From: Favolaschia claudopus | Lineage: Eukaryota; Basidiomycota; Agaricomycetes; Agaricales; Mycenaceae | Direction of reading: 5' to 3' | Length of the DNA: 64,000 nucleotides | NCBI GenBank assembly: GCA_037176885.1 | Contig: JAWWNJ010000030.1 | Coordinates: 1,612,001 to 1,676,000, forward strand | Part shown: positions 55,243 to 64,000 of the stretch, piece by piece | Numbering within the stretch: the first letter of the stretch is position 1 | How the letters are laid out: every line of letters starts with the position of its first letter | The notes under the pieces: model-generated | Database searches by the model: none | What the model was told of the DNA's origin: nothing | The model's input: only the letters and a program-made list of their open reading frames with translations | Program-made: the position numbers and the translations under genes

Positions 55243-57189
55243 ATGTCCCCGTTGTATTTTGACACCCGTTTGAGAAATCGCGCGTTTCACAACAGGACTG
55301 AGCTACAACTGAATCCAACCCAACAGAAGATCCTCGCCCTTAACCCGAAGTTCGTGCCCCGCCCTGCAGGCGCGACCAAGGTTCCGCTCGTATCTACCGC
55401 GCTCGACGATTTTGATCGCCGACTCCGCTTACGAGTTGACAAAGAGGTTCAGCCAACGCTTCACAAGCACTTTGGCGGTGTGTTCTTGGATAACGGACAA
55501 CCACGCTACGTCCCCACTTTCCACATACCAAGCCCCGATGCCGAGGGGCCCGCCTTAATTGATAAGATTGAACGCGCGCTCAGTAGAGCGCGCAAGCAGA
55601 TTGAACTCGAAGTCCTTAGTAAGCAAGCGCTTTTCATACGCCCGAATATCCGTAAGGAAGACTTAGATGGTCTCCTTGGACTCTTGGCAGACAACAGTGT
55701 CCTCGCTGTCCCTGCCGACAAGAATCTAGGATTATGTTTGGTCACATCCGAATGGTACCACAACGCGGCATTGAAACTCTTGGTGAATGACTCCTACGTG
55801 GAGGAAGAGCCGGACCATATCAACCTTCTATTGTCCCTACGAGCCATCGTTGAGCAATCACGCGACCTCGTCTCGAGACAACAGTTTGAGTGGCTCATTC
55901 GACCTTGCGTTGAAGAGCTCGATAAGGTCCCAGTTCTCAAGGTCATCCCCAAGATCCACAAATCCCCTCCGTCTGGCCGTCCAATTGTTCCTACTTTTGG
56001 CACGCTGCTCGCTAACGCATCAGTGTGGGTCGACTACCAGATCAAACCTCTCCTGGATAAGTTTCCTTGGATTCTTCGTGACTCGAAAACCTTCTGTCAT
56101 GATATTCTCAATGTGGAGCTGCCTCTAGGCGAGGACATCTGGCTGGTGTCCGGCGATGTCGTCGCAATGTACCCCAACATCCCTATTGATGACGGGATTG
56201 CTCAGATTGCCTCGATACTTGGCTGCTCGCCCATGGAGTTTGAAACTCCGGACGAAGCCAGCCGACTGAACGTTAGAAACCGCGCGGAACTCACCGTTCT
56301 CTTGCTGCGGCTCGTTCTAAAGTTCAACTATGTCCAATTCGCTGGCACCATTTACCGCCAAGTCATCGGCACAGCTATGGGCACTGCATGCGCACCTACG
56401 TATGCTAATCTTTTCCTGGCTGGATACGAAGCGGATGCGCTCGAGGAATTTACAGCGACTCTCTTATTCTACCGGCGATTCATTGATGATACTTTCGCTA
56501 TCATCAAGGGAACGTTGGCGGATGTACGTCGTTTCCAAGACCGCTTTGGGTCTCTGCACCCAAATATGAAGATGGAATGGTCGGAATCTCAATACCGCCT
56601 TCCCTTCTTGGATGTTCACGTCGGGCTGGAACTCGACCCGAGATTTCCAGCATTCAACCCGCGCAAGCGGATTGTAACCAATGTATACCAGAAAGCCCTC
56701 AACGCTTATCTGTACATCCCATGGAACTCCTGCCACTCCGAAGACTCCAAGCGTGCTTGGGTCAAAGGGGAACTTATACGCTATGTGCGTATTTGTTGTA
56801 AGGAATCTGACTTTGCTCAAATTCGCCTCGAATTTGACCGTCGACTCCGTGCACGGGGGTATCCAGGACGTTGGCTTCAACGCGTCTTTGAGGAAATACA
56901 GTACAAGGCAGAGCGCCCCCGCGCGCTCACCGCCTCTGCGGCATCTGCCCCAGATGGTGGGCCTGAGCTGCACGTCCTTAAACTCACCCACAATCCAGTA
57001 TGGGACGTCATTAGTTTGCGGCCCATCTGGCACGACCTTGAGGAGAACTTGAGCACAGCGGGGAACGGCTACCCTGACTACCGCTTCATGGCCTCCTTCA
57101 AAAAACCGGTCGCGCTGGGTGACCGGCTGAATATTCACAACCGGGACACACTTGCAGCACACCATGAATCGGCAGCGTCGAACGTTTAG
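55243..57189 (+). CDS. PLE reverse transcriptase
   Basis: 648 residues from Met 55243. The frame is open upstream to 53491, 1232 codons in all. The N-terminal PLE-specific region has LNPKFVPRPA, IRKEDLDGLLGLLADNSVL and VPADKNLGLCLV, then KVIPKIHKSPPSGRPIVPTF. RT motif A is WLVSGDVVAMYPNIP, motif B is IGTAMGTACAPTYANLFLAG, motif C is YRRFIDDTFAII. YRLPFLDVHVGL and YIPWNSCHSEDSKRAWVKGE follow, both characteristic of PLE and related reverse transcriptases. The thumb ends with ARGYPGRWLQ and FMASFKKPVALGDRL. A GIY-YIG domain would normally come next, but the protein stops about 25 residues later. Apparently intact. Confidence 0.9.
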   Translation: MSPLYFDTRLRNRAFHNRTELQLNPTQQKILALNPKFVPRPAGATKVPLVSTALDDFDRRLRLRVDKEVQPTLHKHFGGVFLDNGQPRYVPTFHIPSPDAEGPALIDKIERALSRARKQIELEVLSKQALFIRPNIRKEDLDGLLGLLADNSVLAVPADKNLGLCLVTSEWYHNAALKLLVNDSYVEEEPDHINLLLSLRAIVEQSRDLVSRQQFEWLIRPCVEELDKVPVLKVIPKIHKSPPSGRPIVPTFGTLLANASVWVDYQIKPLLDKFPWILRDSKTFCHDILNVELPLGEDIWLVSGDVVAMYPNIPIDDGIAQIASILGCSPMEFETPDEASRLNVRNRAELTVLLLRLVLKFNYVQFAGTIYRQVIGTAMGTACAPTYANLFLAGYEADALEEFTATLLFYRRFIDDTFAIIKGTLADVRRFQDRFGSLHPNMKMEWSESQYRLPFLDVHVGLELDPRFPAFNPRKRIVTNVYQKALNAYLYIPWNSCHSEDSKRAWVKGELIRYVRICCKESDFAQIRLEFDRRLRARGYPGRWLQRVFEEIQYKAERPRALTASAASAPDGGPELHVLKLTHNPVWDVISLRPIWHDLEENLSTAGNGYPDYRFMASFKKPVALGDRLNIHNRDTLAAHHESAASNV

Positions 57190-57237
57190 GACGGTTTTTT
57201 CTCAATCCTCGATGCCAGCCGCGCGCGACCCTACGGG

Positions 57238-57765
57238 TCGCGCTCTGCAGCGGCCGGCATCTTCGGATTTTCGAAAAATCATACCGTACCTATTGTTCTT
57301 CACCCATTTAATTCAATCATACCTCTTTCGTTCCCTTGTGGGCCTCAGATCTTGATTCATGTTCTTCTTTTCTTGCCTTTGACCGGGCCCAAGACATGTT
57401 TTCGCGTGAAGAGGTAGAAATAGATTATATTGATACTCGTTGGCTCCGCCATAAAATTGCTGCGTGTAATACAGGCACGTCGGCAAGCAGGAATACCGAG
57501 AGTATGGGTTGTCGGGAACCCCAATTGTCGTCGAGTCCCCAAAGAGATTCCGCGTTGGGCCTGATAGCGCGCTTCAATACGAGCACCGGTGAATGGTAGG
57601 GGATAATACCTGATGAGTCACAGTGTGACGAAACGTTCTTGCGCACAAACCCAACAACGTCGTGGTCCCCGCCCCCGTTTCAAACACCCAGATATCCTGT
57701 ACATCACCCACCTCAACAGCTCGCTTCGCTCGCTGTTCGCACGGGCTCGCTCCGCTCGCCCGCCG
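57238..57765. repeat. Penelope-like element terminal repeat (pLTR), right copy
   Basis: Direct copy of 53116-53643, offset 4122 bp. It ends at the junction with repeat X copy B. Confidence 0.9.
57599..57670 (+). ncRNA. Hammerhead ribozyme (type I), right copy
   Basis: Same sequence and pairing as 53477-53548. Predicted cleavage after 57661. Self-cleavage at both copies would release a unit-length RNA of 4122 nt between the two sites. Confidence 0.85.
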
Positions 57766-60700
57766 TGTTGACCCTGCCATCGATGGTCATTGAGCTCAGG
57801 GAGGCTTTTGGAGGCAAAAAATTGGATTAAACAAGCAAAAAAGACAGGTTTTTGGCCTATTTAGGGGGTCTGTTTATAAACCGGTTTATAAACACCCTGT
57901 TTAAAAACGAAAATTAAAAAACCGTTTATAATTGGCCCAGGAATTATAAACAGCACCCTAATCCGACCTGATCAGTCGCCTTCGAGTGTGTAGCTCCCGC
58001 TGCAACCAATCCAGCCGAAATGCTTGTGCAAATAGAAGTCTCAGCACTATATCTAGAGATTTATGGGGACAGATTTTTAATTTTCAACTTGTACTCAATT
58101 TCGGATTACCGGTCACGACAACAAAGGCCGTAATAAAAAATGTGTCCCGCCGAATCCCGAGATATTCTTGAAAGGTTGGGCCGGGTTGCCGGCCGAGGGG
58201 TTTGTGTGGAGCCGCCGGAGCTGCAGACGCGAAATCCGCGGCACGATCATTAACGTGTAAATCACGGTGTGACATGTGTGACCTCTCGCGTTCAAGCGCC
58301 CATGTGAACAGAATAGACTCAAATAAGGTGGTACAGCCGTGCATGGTTCAAGGAGTAGCAATACTGACCTAATCCACTCTAGAGATATGTGTAAGTGTGC
58401 AGGAGCCTCGCGCATTTTGGAAACATGTACTCGACAGGTTTTCCGGTGGCTGTGAAGTAACATAACGGGCCATCAAACACACTGACATTGCCGACCCCCA
58501 AGGATTCCTTGTGGGTGCGGGATGTACGGAACGTGTGACAGATAATAACGTGATGTTACTATGTCACAAGAGCTATCCTATACTTGACAGCTATTAGTAT
58601 CTACAAAACACTGGAGCGTTCCGAAAAAAAGTTCCCGCTGATGAAGTGACGTCAGTTACCATATAAGGCAGGCACTGCCCTCCAATGCCGCCAACCGACG
58701 GCTGGCGCGTCAGAGCGGGGCGTCCTCATGTTGCAGCCTACGCGCAGCGTAATTGGAGTATTCGATGACGGTGTATCATAATCGAGGTGTATAAAAACAA
58801 CGGATAATTCATGGAGCCTCGTATTTACAAAGATGAATCCTCAAAATCCACAACGCTACGCAACAACTCAGTATCTCCTTGGAATGGGTCCGATGCCTCC
58901 TCCGACGAACACAGAGCTTGCTGTTGCCCAACTTCAACACACAATGGACCAGGGTGCTTTTGCTAACATGGGGTACATGGCACCCGGGCCGGGCTACGCA
59001 CCGCCTCAGTACATCTCCCAGCCTCGAGACCCCATTCCAAGCTCTCAGCCCCCGAGTCTTCGTGAGTCCTTGGAGCATAGTTACCTTGAGAATACCATTG
59101 AATTGTTTCAGAGCTGGATGTCCATGTCCCGGGGCCTGCAGTACAGGAAACAGCTACGACTCAGGCTACCGCTGTTCCACCTACTGTCCTCGAGATTTCC
59201 ATTGACAATATTGCGCCCGAGGATTTTCTTGCCCGCATCTGTGCGCGAATGGAGATTCCCGATGGTGATGCCCAACTGGGATGGAAGTCGAGCGATGATT
59301 TGAAACGGGACCTTCCCAAACGGCTGAGCACTGAAGACGATGTCAAAGCTGCGTTTGACTACTTCCGCCCAATTCTTTTGAGCAAGCGTCGCCAGAAGAA
59401 AATTTTCATGGAGATCATTAATCTGGTGAGTCCGTCGCTGTCCGTGTTGAGCTGCCAATGAATCTGATTTATACATTCCAAGGCCAAACCAGCCGAGAAA
59501 ACAGCCGCGGCGCCCAAGGTCACTGAAACCGCCTACCGCGATGAACTCAACATCGTAAAGGCTGCGTTGGCGTGCGAGAAACACCGCGGGCACAATCGGT
59601 GGTGTTATGTGAGGAGGGACAATGAGAAGGGAGAGCGATGTGTCCCGCTGGGCTTAGAGGAGGTTACACTTTGGGCACGGAAATTGGTACGTTGCGCGCG
59701 CTATCATATACATCCCGAAATCAATTCTGATAATTGACTCTTGCCCAGCACGAAGATAAAGCCAAGCCGGAGAACGAACGCGAACTAGATGACAAGTGTA
59801 CCAAGTACCCCGATGTTTTCAAACTCGACGACATGGAGAAGGTTGCAGCCGAGCGCGAGGAGCGTAGCAAAAATCGTAAGAAAGGCAATGCTGCCCCCCG
59901 AATTCCATCTTCACATGCCGGCGTCCATGGCCGGGATCTTTGGCGACGTCAGCAATGCACAACCGGCTCCGAAACGCGCTCGCGACACCGAGGACTCGGA
60001 CAACGACTCAGACGATGACGCACCTGCTGTCTCTATTTCCGACGTTCTCAGTGTTTTGCACAAGAAGATGCCGGACCTCAATTATCCTCAATATGAGGCG
60101 GCACTTCGTGGGCAGGGCATCGCGTATGCAAATGCTGTCAGTGGGTTCGATCGGGACTTTTATGTCAAGGAGATTGGGATGGTGAAAGGTGCCGTGCAGG
60201 AGTTTATAAAGGTTGCTAAAAAGGTCGCAAAGGGGAAGGGCAAGAAAAGGGCGCGCGTAGAGAGCGAACACGACAAGGAGAATTAAATGTAAATACTATA
60301 ATGTCCACGAAAACAAATCTAATGTACAAATACAAGAAACTATATGCCTAGTCGACTAAATACCCACAGTCGCGATACCACGACTCGATATTCTCGGGTG
60401 TCATCGTCGAGAAAGCAGCCTCCCACAGCATCTTGATTGGGTCGCACGTTGGTTCGTTTGACATTTCCCCCAAGACGTAGTCGCGGTTACGCCGAATCCA
60501 CGCCTTCATCGCCGAGAACCCCTCTTCGATGGGATTGAAGTCGGGGGAATATGCGGGAAGGTATACCAAGCGCATACCGCTATACAAGATTAGCTATGAA
60601 TCTATTCCGGGATGAAAGCCACGCACCGAGCCTCGGTCTGCTCCCGAATACCCTCATAATGGTGGGTGCTTGCATTGTCCATGACGATGACGGAGTTGTC

Positions 60701-61408
60701 TTGCGGGTAGGGATTCATATTGTCTAGAAGTGCGTCGATGTAGACCCTGAATTCTTCCCCCGTCCATGACCGGGTGAGAATATCACGGTGAAGAATACCG
60801 TCGAGCGAGATGGCAGGAAGAATAGAGTATCTCGATGACTCGTCAACATAGGGAGCACTGTGGAAGTGATAACGACGTACCTGATTCCCCTCACAAAGTA
60901 ATCGTGCCTGCGGGCTCTGTCCCCAATACGTGCCCAACCCATCTGGCGTTTGGTGGTGTGCCTATTAGCAGCGGACTCGTCAAGGAAGACGAGCGTGCGA
61001 GGTAGGTAAAGCTCCCCAATGACCATCTGATAGTCGGTCCTAGTGTCTTCATTTGCTTCCAGCGCTGGCCGGGTCACCTGTGCAACATTGAGTAATATAT
61101 CCTTCCTCCTCCGAGTCTTTCGCGAGCACGTACCTTTTTTCGGGACCAGCCACGACGCCCAAGCGCTCGTGCGATTGTATTGGAGCATGCCTCAACGCCC
61201 CGTGCATCGAAAAGGCATTGAGAGAGCTCGGAGAGGTAGATGTCGGGTTGACGCTCAATGAGGGCCTCAAGATACTGCAGCGATGTAAAAGTCAAACAAT
61301 GAGATGCAGAAAAAATCATAAATTACCTCGAGATCAAGGGAGTTGAGGTTGGAGGGGCGGCCATTGGTTTCTGGCTGTGCGACAACGTAGCCGGTGGTGT
61401 GCCAGAGG
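57766..61408. repeat. Large direct repeat X, copy B (3643 bp)
   Basis: Second copy of 49091-53115, starting at TGTTGACCCTGCC immediately after the PLE. At 61408 it continues without a break into the original right end of the Tc1-like element. The first part, to 58597, carries the right end of the MULE-like MITE and gene-free sequence. Confidence 0.95.
58833..60286 (+). pseudogene. Transposon partner gene, copy B, frameshifted
   Basis: Same exon plan as copy A (58833-59061, 59112-59425, 59483-59686, 59749-60286). A run of five C in copy A (GCTGCCCCCGAATT) has six C here near 59895. This shifts the frame after NRKKGNAAP, and the alternative frame stops by 60018. The rest of the sequence, in the other frame, is still identical to copy A, so the mutation is recent. 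Confidence 0.9.
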
Positions 61409-61545
61409 CGCCTGACTTTCCGGACAGTGCTCTCGCCGACATTGATAGCAGCAGCAATTTCCTTAGTAGACATCCCATTGGCGGCCATAGTAATCATGAG
61501 CCTCTTGTGGGCTGGGGGAATATACCGGAAGGCGTTGTAGGGCAT
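60348..61545 (-). CDS. Tc1/mariner (IS630-like) transposase, copy B, intact
   Basis: Five exons on minus: 61545-61327, 61274-61134, 61077-60881, 60830-60627, 60579-60348. All introns are GT..AG and phases agree, giving 330 residues. The N-terminal helix-turn-helix is MSTKEIAAAINVGESTVRKV, then RPSNLNSLDLE and the second half YLEALIERQPDIYLSELS with TIARALGRRGWSRKK. DDE_3 catalytic core: Asp in LVFLDESAANR, Asp in VIVMDNASTHH, Glu in YSPDFNPIEEGFSAM. It would cut and paste the element at TA. Both end repeats and the transposase are intact, so this copy may be mobile if the partner gene is dispensable or supplied elsewhere. Confidence 0.9.
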
Positions 61546-61682
61546 GGTAGTAGGTAAGAGAGAGGTTCCATAGCGGCGATGAGAGTCGTTGGAGAGAGTG
61601 GAGCTGGCAGGCCAAAATAGGCAGGAGCTGTCAAAAACACGGTGTGAACTTTTTTTCGGAACGCTCCAGTGTTTTGTAGATA

Positions 61683-62010
61683 GCTGGAACTCTTTTGACC
61701 GCCCCTTTCAAGACACCACAATGGGACTCTTTAAATCTGCGGCAAACCTCTACAATAGTTTTCCTTCGTTCAACTAAGTAAGCTTCATGTACCTATCCAT
61801 CAAATAGATATTGTTTCTTGCACCTTCTCAATTTCTTTGTCTCTGCGCTGCAAGTGTGCTTTCGTAAACTCGGCTGCGAAGCTTGCAAACCCAAACAAAA
61901 CACTCGGGAACTAATTCGCGCTCGCGTCTGTGATGAGACTCCTGGGCCTCTGGTTCTTGGTAGCGGGAATTCTTTTGGTTTTCAATATGCAGTGCGTGTC
62001 TCTATATTCG
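61683..62010. other. No firm gene
   Basis: Right flank of the Tc1-like element. A possible short exon (61721, MGLFKSAANLYNSFPSFN) and scattered open stretches may be 5' exons of the Helitron gene, but splice phases could not be fixed. Confidence 0.3.
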
Positions 62011-62830
62011 CATCCGTTCCATCCCAACACCTCCACCAACTCAGCGTCGTCCGCGCAATCGTCAGCAAAATGCTGCACGTAAGTCTCTGTTCAGGTTGTT
62101 GACAATCTTCTAATTCTTTTGGGTTAGCGCGTGTCATTGCTACTCCGTTACCGCCTGCCCGTCGCCCGTATGTTGAGCCTGAAAGCCGGCACGACCTCGG
62201 GAGAATTAACATCGTGTGCAAGTATTGCAAGGCGCTTCATTGGATGGGAGAACGGACTGGTAATTCCAGTGACGAGAGCCCCGAGTTTGGTTCTTGCTGT
62301 AACCATGGGGAGGTTGTTTTGGAGAAGCTCAAGAAGCCGCCTGCTCCTCTACAAAGTCTGTTCACAGACATGGACACCCGTTCCAGGGAATTTCGGAAGA
62401 GCATTGCGCAGTACAATACTGCCCTTTCTTTTACGTCTCTCGGAGTGAACGAGGACCACGCTATCAACAATGGCCGTGGCCCGCCTGTCTTCCGAATTAA
62501 TGGGGAGCTCTGCCACCGTTCCGGTTCTCTCCTCCATGCTGCAGGGCACACTCCGACGTATGCTCAGCTCTACATCCATGAACCCCGAGCAGCTCTCGAC
62601 TACCGCATGCTAAATACTCCGGCTCTCAACCGGGAAACGATGGGAACCCTCCAGACCGTCATTCGAGACAACAACCCATACGCAAACCTCTTCCAGCACT
62701 CCTGCGAAGTTCTCCGTAACCTTGGAGAAGATGCTGCGGAGGATCACTGCGTCCGACTTCGCGCGGCGCCTGGTGTGCATGTGCGGCGCGGAAACCTGCC
62801 CACTGCGGATGAAGTTGCGGTCAGAACGCT
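62011..62830 (+). pseudogene. Helitron Rep-helicase N-terminal fragment
   Basis: An exon ending at 62078 (PTPPPTQRRPRNRQQNAA) is joined over a 49-nt intron (62079-62127, GTAAGT..TTAG) to RVIATPLPPARRPYVEP and DLGRINIVCKYCKALHWMGE. Then come FGSCCNHGEVVLEKLKKPPA, AQYNTALSFTSLGVNEDHAI, ELCHRSGSLLHAAGHTPTYA, QLYIHEPRAALDYRM and LPTADEVAV. This is the recognisable order of the region ahead of the Rep domain in fungal Helitron proteins (zinc-binding CxxC..CC, FTSLG, YAQLYI). The Rep HxH and YxxxY motifs and the helicase do not follow. Different exons take over near 62850, so the element is truncated or chimeric. Confidence 0.8.
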
Positions 62831-62849
62831 CGCACTCTTTCCCGCAGAG

Positions 62850-64000
62850 TCACTATTTTCGATGCTATTGCTGTGGCCACAGACGGAACTGAAATCCTGG
62901 GCTCTGTCCGCCATTTCAATAATCAAGAAGACCAGCCTCCAATCAAGGTTCCAAACGGTGTCTACCTAGCTAAAATTCGGGTACTGTTTTCTCATAGCTC
63001 TCTTTCTAAATAATGTCTGAATCCTTCCAGGTTGTCATACGTGAGGATGGGTTCAATGTATTCTCGGAGGAGCCGAGCAGGTATGCTTTCGTCGGTGACC
63101 TCAAAAGTGTAAGTCTCTCCTTTGCAAGCATATTCTATACTCATTTCTAATTACAGTGGAGACCCCCATTGAGGTTCTGGCCCCCAGTCCTCCCGCAGCC
63201 ACTATCACCATTCTGGGTCTGACCACCAAGGACGACAAAAAGGCTGGCACATTCGAGATGGAAGCTGAACAATAGAGAGTTTGCGGTGAGCCGCCAGAAG
63301 CCACCTGGTGGCTCCGACGGCATGCGGATTGGAGCGGCTACGTCATGTGGCGGCTCGTTCAGCGGCTCGTCGCGCGCAGTCCTTAGCACAATTTTGAGAT
63401 TGGGTACCTTGCATACTTGACTATACCTTCAGCCAATGAGAGTTCGTTGTCCAAACGTGCATAATTGTTTTAAATTGAAGCAATTTCCAGCGTCAAACGA
63501 AGTCTTCGGCTCGAATGTGCGATAGCGTCAGATTTTCGGATCCAGTTTTCTTCATGTGTGTATGGTTCAATATATAGATCAAATATAGATAACTAAGTAC
63601 TAAGAATAGACTCGCAAAACCAAATTTGAACCAGTCTTACCGCCAAACGAGCCGCCAGACAGCATAGCCGCTCCAATCCGCATGCCATTAGAGCCGCCAG
63701 GTGGCTTCTGGTGGCTCACCGCAAACTCTCTACTATTCTCTTGCCCATGCTGAGGCCAAGTCTGCCGCAGAGAATGCAGCCAAGGATAGTGGCAGGCCTG
63801 CTGTTCCTCCGCCCAAGTCCATGCTCCGTGTGGCCGGTTTCTTCAATGCTGGCTCGACTCGCTATAAAAACAAGAAGTTCCCTGTTCCGTGGGTCGGTAG
63901 GCTTTCTTTTGTGATCGGTACTCTGGCAGGAGTCTCGGAGGAGCTGGAAGGAGTCTGGAAGGAGCTGGAAGGGACTGCCGTGATCAAGCGTCTGCGACTT
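62850..64000 (+). pseudogene. Unidentified gene exons next to Helitron, split by a MITE
   Basis: Exon to 62980 (IFDAIAVATDGTEILGSVRH, KVPNGVYLAKIR). Intron 62981-63030. Exon 63031-63106 (VVIREDGFNVFSEEPSRYAF). Intron 63107-63156. Exon from 63157 (TPIEVLAPSPPAATITILGL) to GTFEMEAEQ at 63272. The MITE inserted there creates a TAG stop. If it and one TA are removed, the frame continues to the window edge as YYSLAHAEAKSAAENAAK, MLRVAGFFNAGSTRYKNKKF and PVPWVGRLSFVIGT. The beta-rich pattern loosely recalls an OB-fold protein, but I do not recognise the family. It continues beyond 64000. Confidence 0.6.
63275..63730. mobile_element. 456-bp TA-flanked MITE in a coding exon
   Basis: Terminal inverted repeats of about 70 bp starting GAGAGTTTGCGGTGAGCC, with shared CATGCGGATTGGAGCGGCTA further in. 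TA at 63273-63274 and 63731-63732. No ORF. Confidence 0.9.

Larger units (their letters stand above)
53116..57765 (+). mobile_element. Penelope-like retroelement (PLE), endonuclease-less type
   Basis: 4650 bp: left pLTR, ORF1, RT ORF, right pLTR, all on plus. The RT has PLE signatures and no GIY-YIG endonuclease. Fungal PLEs of the Coprina group are known to lack the endonuclease and to favour telomeric sites. This copy is internal, and I see no TTAGGG repeats at its ends. Both ends abut copies of the same 3.6-4.0 kb segment. Confidence 0.9.
58600..61680. mobile_element. Two-gene Tc1/mariner-like transposon, copy B, complete (3081 bp)
   Basis: Terminal inverted repeats TCTACAAAACACTGGAGCGT plus TCCGAAAAAAAGTTC at both ends, flanked by TA (58598-58599 and 61681-61682). 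Inside are two convergent genes whose 3' ends are 61 bp apart: the partner gene on plus and the DDE transposase on minus. Tc1/mariner elements normally carry only a transposase, so the second multi-exon gene is unusual. Confidence 0.9.

Noticed and set aside
57750..57775. Telomeric repeats at the PLE ends, as reported for endonuclease-less PLEs
   Set aside because: Neither end (53116 or 57765) shows TTAGGG/CCCTAA runs. The junctions are with ordinary transposon sequence.
1..64000. CRISPR arrays, bacterial operons, rRNA genes
   Set aside because: No regularly spaced identical repeats with unique spacers, no Shine-Dalgarno/operon layout and no rRNA-like sequence. The intron evidence is eukaryotic.

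Overview
The window looks like a repeat-rich, gene-poor stretch of a fungal nuclear genome, most probably a basidiomycete of the Agaricomycetes type. The reasons are short introns (47-64 nt, GT..AG) that repair reading frames wherever I could test them, a mix of transposon families common in mushroom-forming fungi (Ty3/gypsy, DIRS/Ngaro-like, Penelope-like, Tad-like LINE, Helitron, hAT, PIF/Harbinger, Tc1/mariner-IS630, pogo-like), and no bacterial gene organisation. Nearly everything recognisable is a mobile element or a piece of one. The few non-transposon coding remnants are a protein kinase fragment (13.98-14.91 kb), a Zn2Cys6 regulator (21.0-21.98 kb), a small membrane/PPxY protein (43.6-44.2 kb), a hypothetical gene (16.4-17.7 kb) and an exon cluster at the right edge.

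Layout. 0-4.9 kb: inverted LTR-like remnants, a CACTG-ended MITE with 3-bp target duplication, and a broken DIRS-like reverse transcriptase. 5-6.5 kb: dead hAT transposase. 6.6-12.6 kb: dispersed repeats, a 53-bp minisatellite, and a pogo-like transposase whose frame is cut by a TA-flanked MITE. 13.9-17.7 kb: kinase fragment fused to a dead Harbinger Myb-like gene, then a hypothetical gene. 18-25 kb: palindromic MITE, LINE ORF1, Zn2Cys6 gene, then mostly featureless DNA. 25-42 kb: a minus-strand Ty3/gypsy graveyard (two gag copies, a 1369-codon pol without integrase, a separate gag 5' region), broken by a DIRS/Ngaro-like RT-RNase H piece, a second CACTG MITE, a MULE-like insert and others. 44.8-48.5 kb: a PIF/Harbinger element nested inside a third CACTG element. 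48.8-61.7 kb: the most remarkable region. 61.7-64 kb: Helitron Rep N-terminal exons joined to an unrelated exon cluster, which is itself split by a TA MITE.

The 48.8-61.7 kb region holds a complete Penelope-like element (PLE) with 528-bp terminal direct repeats. Each repeat carries what reads as a full type I hammerhead ribozyme. The element encodes an intron-containing ORF1 and an RT without a GIY-YIG endonuclease. It sits exactly between two direct copies of a 3.6-4.0 kb segment, so it looks like an insertion flanked by a giant target duplication. That segment carries a two-gene Tc1/mariner-like transposon: a five-exon DDE transposase and a convergent four-exon partner gene. The two copies have decayed in complementary ways. 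Copy A lost the transposase N-terminus to the PLE but keeps an intact partner gene. Copy B keeps the transposase and both ends but has a 1-bp frameshift in the partner gene.
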